A DNA stretch of 39,933 nt from Intestinimonas massiliensis (ex Afouda et al. 2020) (GTDB lineage: Bacteria; Bacillota; Clostridia; Oscillospirales; Oscillospiraceae). The position numbers were made by a program, and so were the translations under genes. Where the stretch lies: the NCBI RefSeq assembly GCF_900626285.1, contig NZ_LR131147.1:1540724-1580656 (forward strand). Reading direction: 5' to 3'. Under the pieces are notes generated by a model. The model saw only the letters and a list, made by a program, of their open reading frames with translations. It was not told where the DNA came from and made no database searches. The first letter of the stretch is position 1, and every line of letters starts with the position of its first letter. Shown here piece after piece: positions 24,677-32,610 of the stretch.

Positions 24677-25828
24677 TCAGCGCACCTGATTGCCGTCGAT
24701 AAAGACCGCCTGGATCTTGCCGTTCCAGTCGAAGGGGTGACCAGAGGTCACCACCACATCGGCGTCCTTGCCCGGGGTCAGGGTGCCCACCCGTCTGGAG
24801 ATCCCGGCGATCTCCGCCGCGTCGGAGGTGATGGCGGCCAGGGCCGCCTCCGGCTCCATGCCCCCCCGCACCGCCATGGCGGCGCATAGAGGCAGGTACT
24901 GGATGGGGGTCTCCGGGTGGTCGGTACAGATGGCCACCTTCACCCCCGCCTTGGCCAGCAGGGCCGGATTCTCCAGGGTCTGGCCCACCAGCTCCGGCTT
25001 GGACCGGTCGGTGAGGCAGGGCCCGGTGATCACGGCCGCCCCCTCGGCGGCCAGCAGATCAGCGATCTTGTAGCCCTCGGTGCCGTGGACGATCACATAA
25101 TTCAGCCCGAACTCCTTGCTGATGCGCACCGCTGTGGCGATGTCGTCCGCCCGGTGGGCGTGGAAGTGGGCGGGCACCTGCCCCTCCACCACCGGCGCCA
25201 GAGCCTCCAGCTTGGCGTCGTAGTCGGGCATGTCCACCTCCGGGTCCTCGTCGGCCTTGGACTGCTTGTCCTGGTACTCCTGGGCCTTGGACAGGTTCTC
25301 CCGGATGATGGCCGCCGTGGCCATCCGGGTCACCGGGGTCTCCTTCCGGTCGTTATACACCGACTTGGGATTCTCCCCCAGGGCGAATTTCATGGCCGCC
25401 GGCGCCTTCAGCACCATCTCATCCACCCAGCGGCCCGTGGTCTTGAGGGCCAGGAACTGGCCGGCGATGGGATTGGCCGAGCCGGGCCCGGTGAGCACCG
25501 TGGTCACCCCTCCCTCCCGGGCCTCCCGAAAGCCCCGGTCCATGGGATTCACCCCGTCGATGGCCCGCAGGTGGGGGGTGCAGGGATCGGTGGACTCGTT
25601 GCCGTCGTCGGCCTCAAAGCCCAGGGAATCCCCGAACAGGCCCAGGTGGCAGTGGGCGTCGATAAAGCCGGGGAGAATATGCCCCCCCTGGGCGTCCAGC
25701 CCCTCCGGAGCGCCGTTCAGCTCTTCCATGGAGCCTACCGCCGTGATCTTGCTCCCTTCAAAGGCCACATATCCCCTGGGGATCACCGGCCCATCCATGG
25801 GATGAACCACGCCGTTGTAAATAATCAT
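24677..25828 (-). CDS. Amidohydrolase, imidazolonepropionase-like
   Basis: A 383-residue metallo-hydrolase. The ATG at 25828 (MIIYNGVVHPMDG) is preferred to an upstream start although its ribosome site (AAAGGCG) is weak. Metal-site landmarks of the amidohydrolase fold: GFIDAHCHLG (HxH), a central HFHAHRADD histidine pair, the VHGTEGYK histidine and the late Asp in ICTDHPETP. The C-terminus has the usual GTLTPGKDADVVV and SGHPFD segments. Related enzymes hydrolyse cyclic amides such as imidazolonepropionate or act on dipeptides; the substrate is not decidable here. No hut genes are adjacent. Confidence 0.82.
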   Translation of the reverse strand: MIIYNGVVHPMDGPVIPRGYVAFEGSKITAVGSMEELNGAPEGLDAQGGHILPGFIDAHCHLGLFGDSLGFEADDGNESTDPCTPHLRAIDGVNPMDRGFREAREGGVTTVLTGPGSANPIAGQFLALKTTGRWVDEMVLKAPAAMKFALGENPKSVYNDRKETPVTRMATAAIIRENLSKAQEYQDKQSKADEDPEVDMPDYDAKLEALAPVVEGQVPAHFHAHRADDIATAVRISKEFGLNYVIVHGTEGYKIADLLAAEGAAVITGPCLTDRSKPELVGQTLENPALLAKAGVKVAICTDHPETPIQYLPLCAAMAVRGGMEPEAALAAITSDAAEIAGISRRVGTLTPGKDADVVVTSGHPFDWNGKIQAVFIDGNQVR

Positions 25829-25857
25829 GTAACCGCGCCTTTCGACAAAACTTCTGA

Positions 25858-25886
25858 TTGACATTCTATGGAATTTAAGCTATTCT
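25858..25886 (+). promoter_or_regulatory. Strong plus-strand promoter in an intergenic gap
   Basis: Consensus TTGACA (25858-25863) and TATTCT (25881-25886) are exactly 17 bases apart. No plus-strand gene follows; a terminator does at 25961, which is why a small RNA is proposed. Confidence 0.6.
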
Positions 25887-25892
25887 ATGCTT

Positions 25893-25991
25893 ACAGCTTA
25901 TCCAATATGCGTGTACGATCCATGCTCAAGTATTCCATTCTCCCGCAGACATCTGGATTTGGGCGCCTCCCGATGGAGGCGCTCCTTTTTT
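25893..25991 (+). ncRNA. Candidate small RNA
   Basis: About 100 nt between a near-consensus promoter and a terminator with six T. The only open frame crossing it lacks a ribosome site and runs on antisense through htrA. Its 3' end reaches the htrA stop codon on the opposite strand. The expected RNA has an unstructured 5' part (CAGCTTATCCAATATGCGTG) and a GC-rich 3' hairpin, the build of a regulatory RNA. Family unknown; this rests on promoter and terminator only. Confidence 0.45.
25961..25991 (+). terminator. Terminator of the candidate small RNA
   Basis: Stem GGGCGCCTCC (25961-25970) with 25975-25984, loop CGAT, then CTTTTTT to 25991. The T run is on the plus strand, so it does not suit the minus-strand htrA gene ending at 25990. 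Confidence 0.75.
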
Positions 25992-27228
25992 ATCCCTCCA
26001 GGGTGTACTGCTCCACCAGAGCCACGTCCCGCTCCAGCCAGGTGCCGTCCCGCCAGAACCGCAGGGTGAGGACATCTCCCGCCTCCAGCTGCTCCTTGAC
26101 AGCCAGCAGCTCGTCGGTAGTGGCGACGCTCACCCCGTTGGCCTCCACGATAATGTCCCCCACCTCCAGCTTGCCGTCGGCGTCGGAACCGGCCTGGACA
26201 CTCTCCACCCGGACGCCCTTGGGCTGCACATCGGCATAGGCGGCTACCGCCCGCACGGTGATGCCGATGGTGGGCCGTCCGGTGACCACCCCGTGGGCGA
26301 TGAGCTCATCCACCACGGTTTTGACGGTGGCGGTGGGGATGGCAAAGCCCAGCCCCTCCACCGTGCTGTCGTAGGATTCCATTTTCAGATTGGTGATGCC
26401 CACCACCTGACCCCGGTCGTTGATGAGGGCGCCGCCGGAGTTGCCCGAATTGAGGGCCGCGGTAGTCTGGAGGAGCACCATGGTGTATCCGTCCACGCTC
26501 ACATCCCGGTTGATGGCGGAGATGATGCCGTCGGTCATGGTGCCCCGCAGCTCCTCACCCAGAGGGTTGCCGATGGCCAGCACCGTGTCCCCCACCTGGA
26601 GGGCGGCGGAGTCGCCGAACTCCGCCGGGGTCAGTCCCCGGGCGTCGATCTTGAGCACCGCCAGATCGGTCTGTACGTCATACCCCACCAGCTGGGCGGG
26701 ATAGACCTGCTCGTCCTGGAGGGCCACCTCCACCTGACTGCACCCTTCGATCACGTGGGCGTTGGTGATGATGTAGCCGTTTTCCGTCATGATGACCCCG
26801 GTGCCCAGGAACAGGCCCAGGTCCGAGGTGCCCCGGATGCTGACGATGGAGGCAATATTCTCCTGATAGATCTGCTGAAAGCTGTGGGGTTCTTCTCCGG
26901 CGGCGGACACGATGGTCAGGGTGGTGCCGTCCCCGGTGGGGGCCCGCTCCACCGTCGTGGCGGCGGTCGGCGTCTCCTCCTCATCCGGCGTCCAGGTGGA
27001 ATCGGGCTGCCGCCCCTCCTGCCGGAACTGGGCCGCCATCTCCGACAGGCTGGCGGCGTCCCAGGCCTTCACAAGGACCGCGCCGCCGATCAGCACCAGC
27101 AGCGTACAGAGAAACAACAGCACCGCCGTGCCGCCGCCCCGCCGTCTGCGGCGGGGCGGCGGGGCGGCGGGCGGCGCCGGCCGGATGGCCGGTCTCAGAT
27201 CGTCCTGATCGTAATAGTAGCCCCGCAT
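25990..27228 (-). CDS. htrA: HtrA/DegP-type membrane-anchored serine protease
   Basis: A 412-residue protease. N-terminus: short cytoplasmic Pro/Arg-rich tail, one membrane helix (about 33-53), low-complexity linker, trypsin-like domain with His158 (NAHVI), Asp188 (TDLAVLKI) and Ser264 (GNSGGAL), then one PDZ domain (about 310-400: GKLEVGDIIVEANG). It degrades or refolds misfolded exported proteins at the outer membrane face. The start is 10 bp after the histidine kinase gene, so the kinase, its regulator and the protease form one operon, like the CssRS-HtrA secretion stress circuit of B. subtilis. Confidence 0.93.
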   Translation of the reverse strand: MRGYYYDQDDLRPAIRPAPPAAPPPRRRRRGGGTAVLLFLCTLLVLIGGAVLVKAWDAASLSEMAAQFRQEGRQPDSTWTPDEEETPTAATTVERAPTGDGTTLTIVSAAGEEPHSFQQIYQENIASIVSIRGTSDLGLFLGTGVIMTENGYIITNAHVIEGCSQVEVALQDEQVYPAQLVGYDVQTDLAVLKIDARGLTPAEFGDSAALQVGDTVLAIGNPLGEELRGTMTDGIISAINRDVSVDGYTMVLLQTTAALNSGNSGGALINDRGQVVGITNLKMESYDSTVEGLGFAIPTATVKTVVDELIAHGVVTGRPTIGITVRAVAAYADVQPKGVRVESVQAGSDADGKLEVGDIIVEANGVSVATTDELLAVKEQLEAGDVLTLRFWRDGTWLERDVALVEQYTLEG

Positions 27229-27237
27229 ACTTCCCCC

Positions 27238-28695
27238 TTACGCCAGGGTCAGGGTGAATACGAATTCGGTCACACCGTCCTGGCTGGTTACGGTAATGTT
27301 TTCCTTGTGGTTGTTCAGAATGGTCTTGACGATATACAGGCCCAGGCCCACGCCCTCCCGGTCCACGCTGCGGGATTTGTCGCTCTTGTGGAACCGGTCA
27401 AAGATCATGGCCAGTTCGTCCGGCGGGATGGTCTGACCATGATTGCGCACCGCCACATGGGCCTTGCCGCTCTTGGTGGTGATGGAGATGCCCATGGTGC
27501 TCCCCTCGTCGGAGAACTTGATGGCGTTGTCCAGCAGGTTGTAGCACACCTGAGTGATGGCGTCCGGATCACCCCACACCATCACCGGGGCGTCGGGCAG
27601 CTGGGTGTCCACGTCCAGGTGCCGGGAGTTGATCTTGGTCTCCAGGCTCACCAGCACCCGCAGCATCACCTCGGACACGTCAAACTGCTCCTGAGCGGTG
27701 ACGTTCTCGGCGGACTGGAGCCGGGACAGATCCAGCATCCGCCGCACCAGCCGGGACAGCCGCCGGGTCTCGGAGGAGATGGTCTGGAGGGCGGCCCGCT
27801 CCTTGTCCGGCGGGATGGTGCCGTCCAGGATGCCGTCGGAGAAGCCGGCGATGGTGGTCATGGGTGTTTTCAGCTCGTGGGAGATGTTGGCCACAAACTC
27901 CGAGCGCCGCTCCTCACTCTTGGAGATGGAGTCCGCCATGGCGTTGAAGGCCTCGGCCAGCTCTCCCACCTCGTCCTTCCGGTCCTCGTAGCCCTTGACC
28001 CGCACCTCATACTCCCCGTGTCCGAATTTGCGGGCGGTCTCGGCGATCTCCTTCAGCGGCTTGGTCTGCCGCAGGGAGGTCACCGAGCTGGTGAGGAAGG
28101 CGATGCACAGCACCACGACGGCGGTAAAGAAGAAGATGGAGGTAAAGGCCCGCCACAGCTCGGTGAGGCTGGAGGCCTCTGCCGCCACATAGGCCACGCC
28201 CACCACGCTCTGCTGGGTCTGGCCGCTGGACAGGTTCACCGTCTTGACCGTAATGGGCGTACCCGCCACATAGCGTTTTTCCGGGAAAAAGCCTCCCAGG
28301 TCGCTCATGCCGGTGTAGTCGCCGTTCTGGCTCATCTGATCCACTACAGACTGGGGCAGGTAGCTGCCCGCCAGCTCCTGGTAGCCCTTTACGGTGGCGC
28401 CATCGGTGGAGACCACCATCTGGCCGTCCGGCTCGGTGATGAGCACCACCGCGTCGGAGATCTGGGCGATGGTGGCGATCATGGCAATATACACGTCGTC
28501 CTCCACACCCAGCCCCAGGGAGCGGGACTTGGCGGTAAAGTTGGCCACGTAGTTGGCGTTGCGCTCCATGGATTCCCTGGTCTGGCGGATGGTATACCGG
28601 TAGGACAGGGTAAAGAAGGCAGTGCCCAGCAGCGCGAAGGAGATGAGGATCATCCCGGCAGTGAGGACAAACTGCCGCTTATACAGGCTTTTCAT
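27238..28695 (-). CDS. Sensor histidine kinase, CssS-like by context
   Basis: A 485-residue kinase with two membrane segments (about 9-31 and 186-204) enclosing an extracellular sensor of about 150 residues, a HAMP domain, HisKA His273 in NISHELKTPMTTIAGFSDG, and HATPase N-box NLLDNAIKF and GVGLGLYIVKTI. Its start overlaps the response regulator stop by 4 bp. The operon with HtrA suggests it senses misfolded exported protein or another envelope stress; that is inference. The extracellular domain (SVVDQMSQNGDYTGMS) is of no family I recognise. Confidence 0.88.
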   Translation of the reverse strand: MKSLYKRQFVLTAGMILISFALLGTAFFTLSYRYTIRQTRESMERNANYVANFTAKSRSLGLGVEDDVYIAMIATIAQISDAVVLITEPDGQMVVSTDGATVKGYQELAGSYLPQSVVDQMSQNGDYTGMSDLGGFFPEKRYVAGTPITVKTVNLSSGQTQQSVVGVAYVAAEASSLTELWRAFTSIFFFTAVVVLCIAFLTSSVTSLRQTKPLKEIAETARKFGHGEYEVRVKGYEDRKDEVGELAEAFNAMADSISKSEERRSEFVANISHELKTPMTTIAGFSDGILDGTIPPDKERAALQTISSETRRLSRLVRRMLDLSRLQSAENVTAQEQFDVSEVMLRVLVSLETKINSRHLDVDTQLPDAPVMVWGDPDAITQVCYNLLDNAIKFSDEGSTMGISITTKSGKAHVAVRNHGQTIPPDELAMIFDRFHKSDKSRSVDREGVGLGLYIVKTILNNHKENITVTSQDGVTEFVFTLTLA

Positions 28696-29387
28696 CCGCC
28701 GGTCACAACCTCGAACTTATAGCCCACGCCCCACACGGTCTTGAGGGACCACTGATCGCTGACGCCCTCCAGCTTCTCCCGCAGGCGCTTGATGTGGACG
28801 TCCACCGTCCGGGAATCGCCGAAGTAGTCAAAGCCCCACACCTCATCCAGCAGCTGGTTGCGGGTAAAGACCCGGTTGGGGGAGGCGGCCAGGTGGTACA
28901 GAAGCTCCAGCTCCTTGGGGGGCGTGTCGATCCGCTTGCCGTCCACCAGCAGCTCATAGGAGTCCAGGTTGATGACCAGCTTGTCGAAGGTCAGCTTCTT
29001 CTCTCCGCCGCCGTTCTCGTCCCCGCCGAAGCGGCGAAGCACGGCGTGGATGCGGGCCAGTACTTCCTTCATCTCAAAGGGCTTGACAATGTAGTCGTCG
29101 GCGCCCCCCTCCAGGCCGGCCACCTTGTCCTGGGTCTCACCCTTGGCGGTGAGCATGATGACCGGGGTCTTGTCGTTCTCCCGGATCTTTTTCAGCACCG
29201 ACCAGCCGTCCATCACGGGCAGCATGATGTCCAGCAGCACCAGGTCCGGGTGGAAGGAGCGGAACAGCTCCACGCCCTTTCCGCCGTCTCCGGCAACCGC
29301 CGTTTCAAAGCCCTCCTTCTCCAGATAGAGGTGGAGCAGCTCCGCGATGTTGGACTCATCTTCCACGATGAGCACTTTCTTTGCCAT
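28692..29387 (-). CDS. Response regulator of the HtrA operon (OmpR family)
   Basis: A 231-residue regulator. Receiver: VEDESN pocket, Asp53 in VLLDIMLPVMDGW, and KPFEMKEVLARI. Winged-helix domain: DSRTVDVHIKRLREKLEG and TVWGVGYKFEV. First gene of the regulator-kinase-protease operon. It should activate its own operon when exported proteins misfold, as CssR does, but no operator was identified. The promoter region holds a minus-strand TATAAT at 29445-29440. Confidence 0.9.
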   Translation of the reverse strand: MAKKVLIVEDESNIAELLHLYLEKEGFETAVAGDGGKGVELFRSFHPDLVLLDIMLPVMDGWSVLKKIRENDKTPVIMLTAKGETQDKVAGLEGGADDYIVKPFEMKEVLARIHAVLRRFGGDENGGGEKKLTFDKLVINLDSYELLVDGKRIDTPPKELELLYHLAASPNRVFTRNQLLDEVWGFDYFGDSRTVDVHIKRLREKLEGVSDQWSLKTVWGVGYKFEVVTGG

Positions 29388-29439
29388 AATGCACCGTCCT
29401 TTTCCTGTTCTTTCCTCAATGCGGCAATATAATAAATGT

Positions 29440-29445
29440 ATTATA
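29440..29445 (-). promoter_or_regulatory. Likely -10 of the regulator-kinase-htrA operon
   Basis: A TATAAT on the minus strand, 52 bases before the ATG, inside an AT-rich stretch with a second TATTATA. No clear -35 is present, which would fit an activated promoter. Confidence 0.45.
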
Positions 29446-29488
29446 ATCCTTTTTTCCGGGATTGGGGTGAATATTTTGTGAATGCGCC

Positions 29489-30664
29489 CTATTCCGCCGT
29501 CACATAGGCCCGGTCCAGCTGCAGCACCGCGTAATAGTTCGGATCCAGCGTCCGCACTTTCTCCGTGATCTGCCGGACGATCTCCTGGTCAGACAGCTTG
29601 CAGCTGTGAGGCACCACTACATCAAAGATCAGGTTGGTGTGCTGGGGGCCCCGGGTGACCCGGAAATCGTGGATGGTCATACCGGCGTCCAGCTCCTTCA
29701 CCAGCCCCCGCACCTGCTCCCGCAGGCGGTTGACCTCCTCATCCTCGGTGGCGATGGGATCCATGTGCACCGTGGTCTCCACCCCGAATTTCTGGTAAAT
29801 CTCCCGCTCGATGTGGTCGATGGCGTCGTGGGCCTCCATAATGTCGTCGCTCTGGGGCACCTCGGCGTGGAAGGAACACATCCGACGGCCGGGACCGTAG
29901 TCGTGGATCACCAGATCGTGCATTCCCACCACCTGCTTGTGGCTCATCACCAGCTCCTGGATCTGCTTCACCAGGACAGGGTCGGGGGCGCTGCCCAGCA
30001 GGGGATCCAGGGTATCCTTGGCCGCGCCCCAGCCGGCCCGCAGAATGAATACCGCCACCACTACGCCTATCCAGCCGTCAATGCTCACTCCGGTAAAGCC
30101 GCCCACCAGGGTGCCCGCCAGTACCGCCGAGGTAGCCACCACATCGGACAGGGAATCGGTGGCAGTGGCCTCCATGGCCGCCGAATCAATACGCTTCCCC
30201 AGCTTACGGTTAAACCGGCTCATCCACAGCTTCACCAGGATAGAGACCGCCAGGATAACCACCGACAGCAGGGAAAACTCCACCGGTTCCGGCCGGAGGA
30301 TCTTCTCGATGGAGCTCTTGCCCAGCTCCACACCCACCATCAGGATCAGCAGAGACACCAGCAGCCCCGCCAGGTACTCAATGCGGCCGTGGCCGAAGGG
30401 GTGGCTGTCATCCGCCTTCTGCCCCGCCAGCTTGAAGCCCACCAGGGTGACCACCGAGGAGCCGGCGTCGGACAGGTTGTTGAAGGCGTCGGCCGTCACT
30501 GCGATAGAGCCGGTCAGCAGGCCCGCCAGCATTTTCCCCACCGACAGCAGCAGGTTGAGAAAAATACCCACCGCGCCCGACAGGATCCCGTACCGTTCCC
30601 GGACCGCAGGCTCCTGCACCTTCTCCCAGTCCGGGATAAAGCGCCGGACCAATCGCTCCGTCAT
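29489..30664 (-). CDS. Cation diffusion facilitator transporter
   Basis: A 391-residue CDF protein. The ATG at 30664 has GGAG nine bases upstream; an ATG at 30673 directly abuts that site and a TTG before it is unlikely. Six helices precede a cytoplasmic ferredoxin-like domain (HAEVPQSDDIMEAHDAIDHIE). The metal sites read NNLSD in helix 2 and DSLSD in helix 5, which resembles the manganese/iron branch (DxxxD) more than the zinc branch (HDxxD). The exporter moves divalent metal out with proton exchange. The gene faces away from the sigma-54 activator gene. Confidence 0.88.
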   Translation of the reverse strand: MTERLVRRFIPDWEKVQEPAVRERYGILSGAVGIFLNLLLSVGKMLAGLLTGSIAVTADAFNNLSDAGSSVVTLVGFKLAGQKADDSHPFGHGRIEYLAGLLVSLLILMVGVELGKSSIEKILRPEPVEFSLLSVVILAVSILVKLWMSRFNRKLGKRIDSAAMEATATDSLSDVVATSAVLAGTLVGGFTGVSIDGWIGVVVAVFILRAGWGAAKDTLDPLLGSAPDPVLVKQIQELVMSHKQVVGMHDLVIHDYGPGRRMCSFHAEVPQSDDIMEAHDAIDHIEREIYQKFGVETTVHMDPIATEDEEVNRLREQVRGLVKELDAGMTIHDFRVTRGPQHTNLIFDVVVPHSCKLSDQEIVRQITEKVRTLDPNYYAVLQLDRAYVTAE

Positions 30665-30766
30665 AACACTCATCTCCAAAAAATAGGTTACTTTTGATTA
30701 TCGCACGTCCAACTCACCGCGTCAAGCGATGCAGCCCCTCCCGCGCCGCGGCTGCGGAAAAATCTT

Positions 30767-30795
30767 TTGTTGTCCCCTGCCATCTGTGTTATAAT
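30767..30795 (+). promoter_or_regulatory. Promoter of the sigma-54 activator gene
   Basis: TTGTTG (30767-30772) and a perfect TATAAT (30790-30795) are 17 bases apart, 56 bases before the ATG, a housekeeping promoter. Confidence 0.6.
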
Positions 30796-30851
30796 TGTAT
30801 AAATATATAAATAAAAGGCAAAAAACTGTCGTATAAATACAGGAGGACGGG

Positions 30852-32288
30852 ATGGACATGAACGACGCCGCCATCAACACCCCAAAGCCCCCGGAGCTGA
30901 CGCAGCCCGATTTCCGTGAGATCTGCGAAAACCTGTACGACGGCATCCATGTGACCGACGGCACCGGCACCATCCTTTTCATCAACGAGGCCTATACCCG
31001 CACCACCGGCATCCGTCCGGAAGAGCTTGTGGGCCGGAAGGTGTGCGACGTGGAAAAGGAGGGCAAGCTCTACAAGGGCTCGGTCACCGATACCGTGCTG
31101 GCCAAGCGCACCCGCATCAATTCAGTGGCCACTATTTTCCCTTTGAATAAAGAGGTTCTGGTCACCGGCACGCCGGTGTTCGCCGAGGACGGCAGCATCA
31201 AGATGGTGGTGACCAACACCCGGGACTTTCCCGAGCTCAAGCGTCTGGAACAGCAGCTGCTCACCCTGACCGAAGAGCGTCAGAAGGCGGATGAGGAGCT
31301 GGCCTACCTGCGCCAGCAGCAGGCCGGCGGCAAGCAGCTCTACTATCGCAGCCAGGCCATGCGGGAGGTCGTGGAGCTCATCCATACAGTGGCCCCCACC
31401 GACGTCACCGTACTTATCACCGGAGAATCGGGCACCGGCAAGGAATTGATTGCCAACGAGATCTACCAGAACAGCAGCCGGAAGGGCAAACCCTTCATCA
31501 AGGTCAACTGCGCCGCCATCCCGGCGGAACTGCTGGAATCGGAGCTGTTCGGCTACGAAGAGGGCGCCTTTACCGGTGCCCGCCGCTCCGGCAAAACCGG
31601 CATGTTTGAGCTGGCCAACAACGGCGTGCTGCTGTTGGATGAGATCGGCGACATGCCGCTGCCCCTTCAGGCCAAACTGCTGCGGGTCCTCCAGCAGCGG
31701 GAGATCATGCGCATCGGCGGCAGCAAGACCATCAAGCTGGATCTTCGGGTCATCGCCTCCACCAATCTGAATCTCCAGGAGGAGGTGCAGGCCGGCCGCT
31801 TCCGGGAGGACCTGTACTACCGGCTCAACGTGGTGCCCATCGAGCTCAAGCCTCTGCGGGAGCGGAAAGAGGATATCCCCTACCTGGTGGACCGCTTCTG
31901 TGAGGATTTCAGCAAAAAATATGGCAAGGACACCCACATCAGCGCCGCCGGCCTGGACCTGCTGCAGAGCTACCGCTGGCCGGGCAACATCCGGGAGCTG
32001 GAAAACCTGCTGGAGCGTATCGTCGTCACCAACTCCGGCGGCATTCTCACCCGGGATGTGGTATACGCCGCGCTGAACCCGGACGGCGGCCATTCCCATC
32101 TGCCGTCCTCCGCCTCCGGGACGCTCCGGCAGCAGGTGGCCGAGTTCGAGCGGGAGATCATTCTCCGTGCACTGGAGCGGGAAGGTTCCCTCCGGAAAGC
32201 CGCCAAGGTCCTGGGTGTGGATCATTCCACACTGGTCAAGAAATGCCGCACCCTCCAGCTGGGTTCCGCCAAATCATACACTCGGTGA
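30852..32288 (+). CDS. Sigma-54-dependent transcription activator with PAS domain
   Basis: A 478-residue enhancer-binding protein. Residues about 22-130 are a PAS sensor (ILFINEAYTRTTGIRPEELVG), followed by a coiled stretch (LKRLEQQLLTLTEERQKADEE), the AAA+ ATPase with Walker A GESGTGKE (191-198), GAFTGA (238-243) for contact with sigma-54, Walker B LLLDEIGD and the arginine-finger region, and a C-terminal Fis-type helix-turn-helix (SLRKAAKVLGVDHSTLVKKC). ATG at 30852 follows AGGAGG; a second ATG six bases on is also possible. It should bind the GGTGA-N6-TCACC repeats and activate the -24/-12 promoter of the operon behind it. The PAS ligand, perhaps the operon substrate, is unknown. Confidence 0.93.
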   Translation: MDMNDAAINTPKPPELTQPDFREICENLYDGIHVTDGTGTILFINEAYTRTTGIRPEELVGRKVCDVEKEGKLYKGSVTDTVLAKRTRINSVATIFPLNKEVLVTGTPVFAEDGSIKMVVTNTRDFPELKRLEQQLLTLTEERQKADEELAYLRQQQAGGKQLYYRSQAMREVVELIHTVAPTDVTVLITGESGTGKELIANEIYQNSSRKGKPFIKVNCAAIPAELLESELFGYEEGAFTGARRSGKTGMFELANNGVLLLDEIGDMPLPLQAKLLRVLQQREIMRIGGSKTIKLDLRVIASTNLNLQEEVQAGRFREDLYYRLNVVPIELKPLRERKEDIPYLVDRFCEDFSKKYGKDTHISAAGLDLLQSYRWPGNIRELENLLERIVVTNSGGILTRDVVYAALNPDGGHSHLPSSASGTLRQQVAEFEREIILRALEREGSLRKAAKVLGVDHSTLVKKCRTLQLGSAKSYTR

Positions 32289-32426
32289 ATTTTTTCACCA
32301 CCCCAGGTGATTTTTTTCACCGTTTTAGATTTTCCTTGATATGTCAGTGTTTTGTGGTTTTTGTCCTCTGAATTTTTACCATTTTCGCCCTTTATTTCCC
32401 AGTAATTGCCGGTGATTTTTTTCACC
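32284..32426 (+). promoter_or_regulatory. Three inverted repeats GGTGA-N6-TCACC, likely activator binding sites
   Basis: Identical arms at 32284-32299, 32306-32321 and 32411-32426, each with a 6-base A/T-rich spacer. Centre distances are 22 and 105 bases, close to 2 and 10 helical turns, so all three face the same side of the DNA. They lie 89 to 231 bases upstream of the sigma-54 promoter, the normal place for enhancer sites. Confidence 0.75.
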
Positions 32427-32439
32427 GGCAATTCTTTTT
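32404..32439 (+). terminator. Hairpin with T run after the activator gene (also third repeat)
   Basis: 12-bp arms (32404-32415, 32422-32433) around TTTTTT, then CTTTTT. It is a good intrinsic terminator for the activator gene and also contains the third activator-type repeat, so it may do both. Confidence 0.55.
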
Positions 32440-32514
32440 GTCCGGAAGAGCGTACATGTCCGCTTTTCTTTGCGCCCCAGTGCATTCCGGATTATTTTCA
32501 TGTGCTCTCCATTT

Positions 32515-32531
32515 TTGGCACGGCATTTGCA
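32515..32531 (+). promoter_or_regulatory. Sigma-54 (-24/-12) promoter
   Basis: TTGGCACGGCATTTGCA matches the consensus TTGGCACG-N4-TTGC at all fixed positions, with 10 bases between GG (32517) and GC (32529). Transcription should start near 32542, about 70 bases before the cleavage-enzyme gene. Confidence 0.93.
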
Positions 32532-32610
32532 GTATAGGGGGATGAACAGAAAAAGAGGCAGGATGTCTTCCGGTATCCCGCTTCGTGTTTAAAAAGGAGA
32601 TGCGTTTCAA

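Noticed and set aside
25961..25991. Hairpin as the htrA terminator
   Set aside because: Its T run is on the plus strand; on the minus strand no T run follows the stem.
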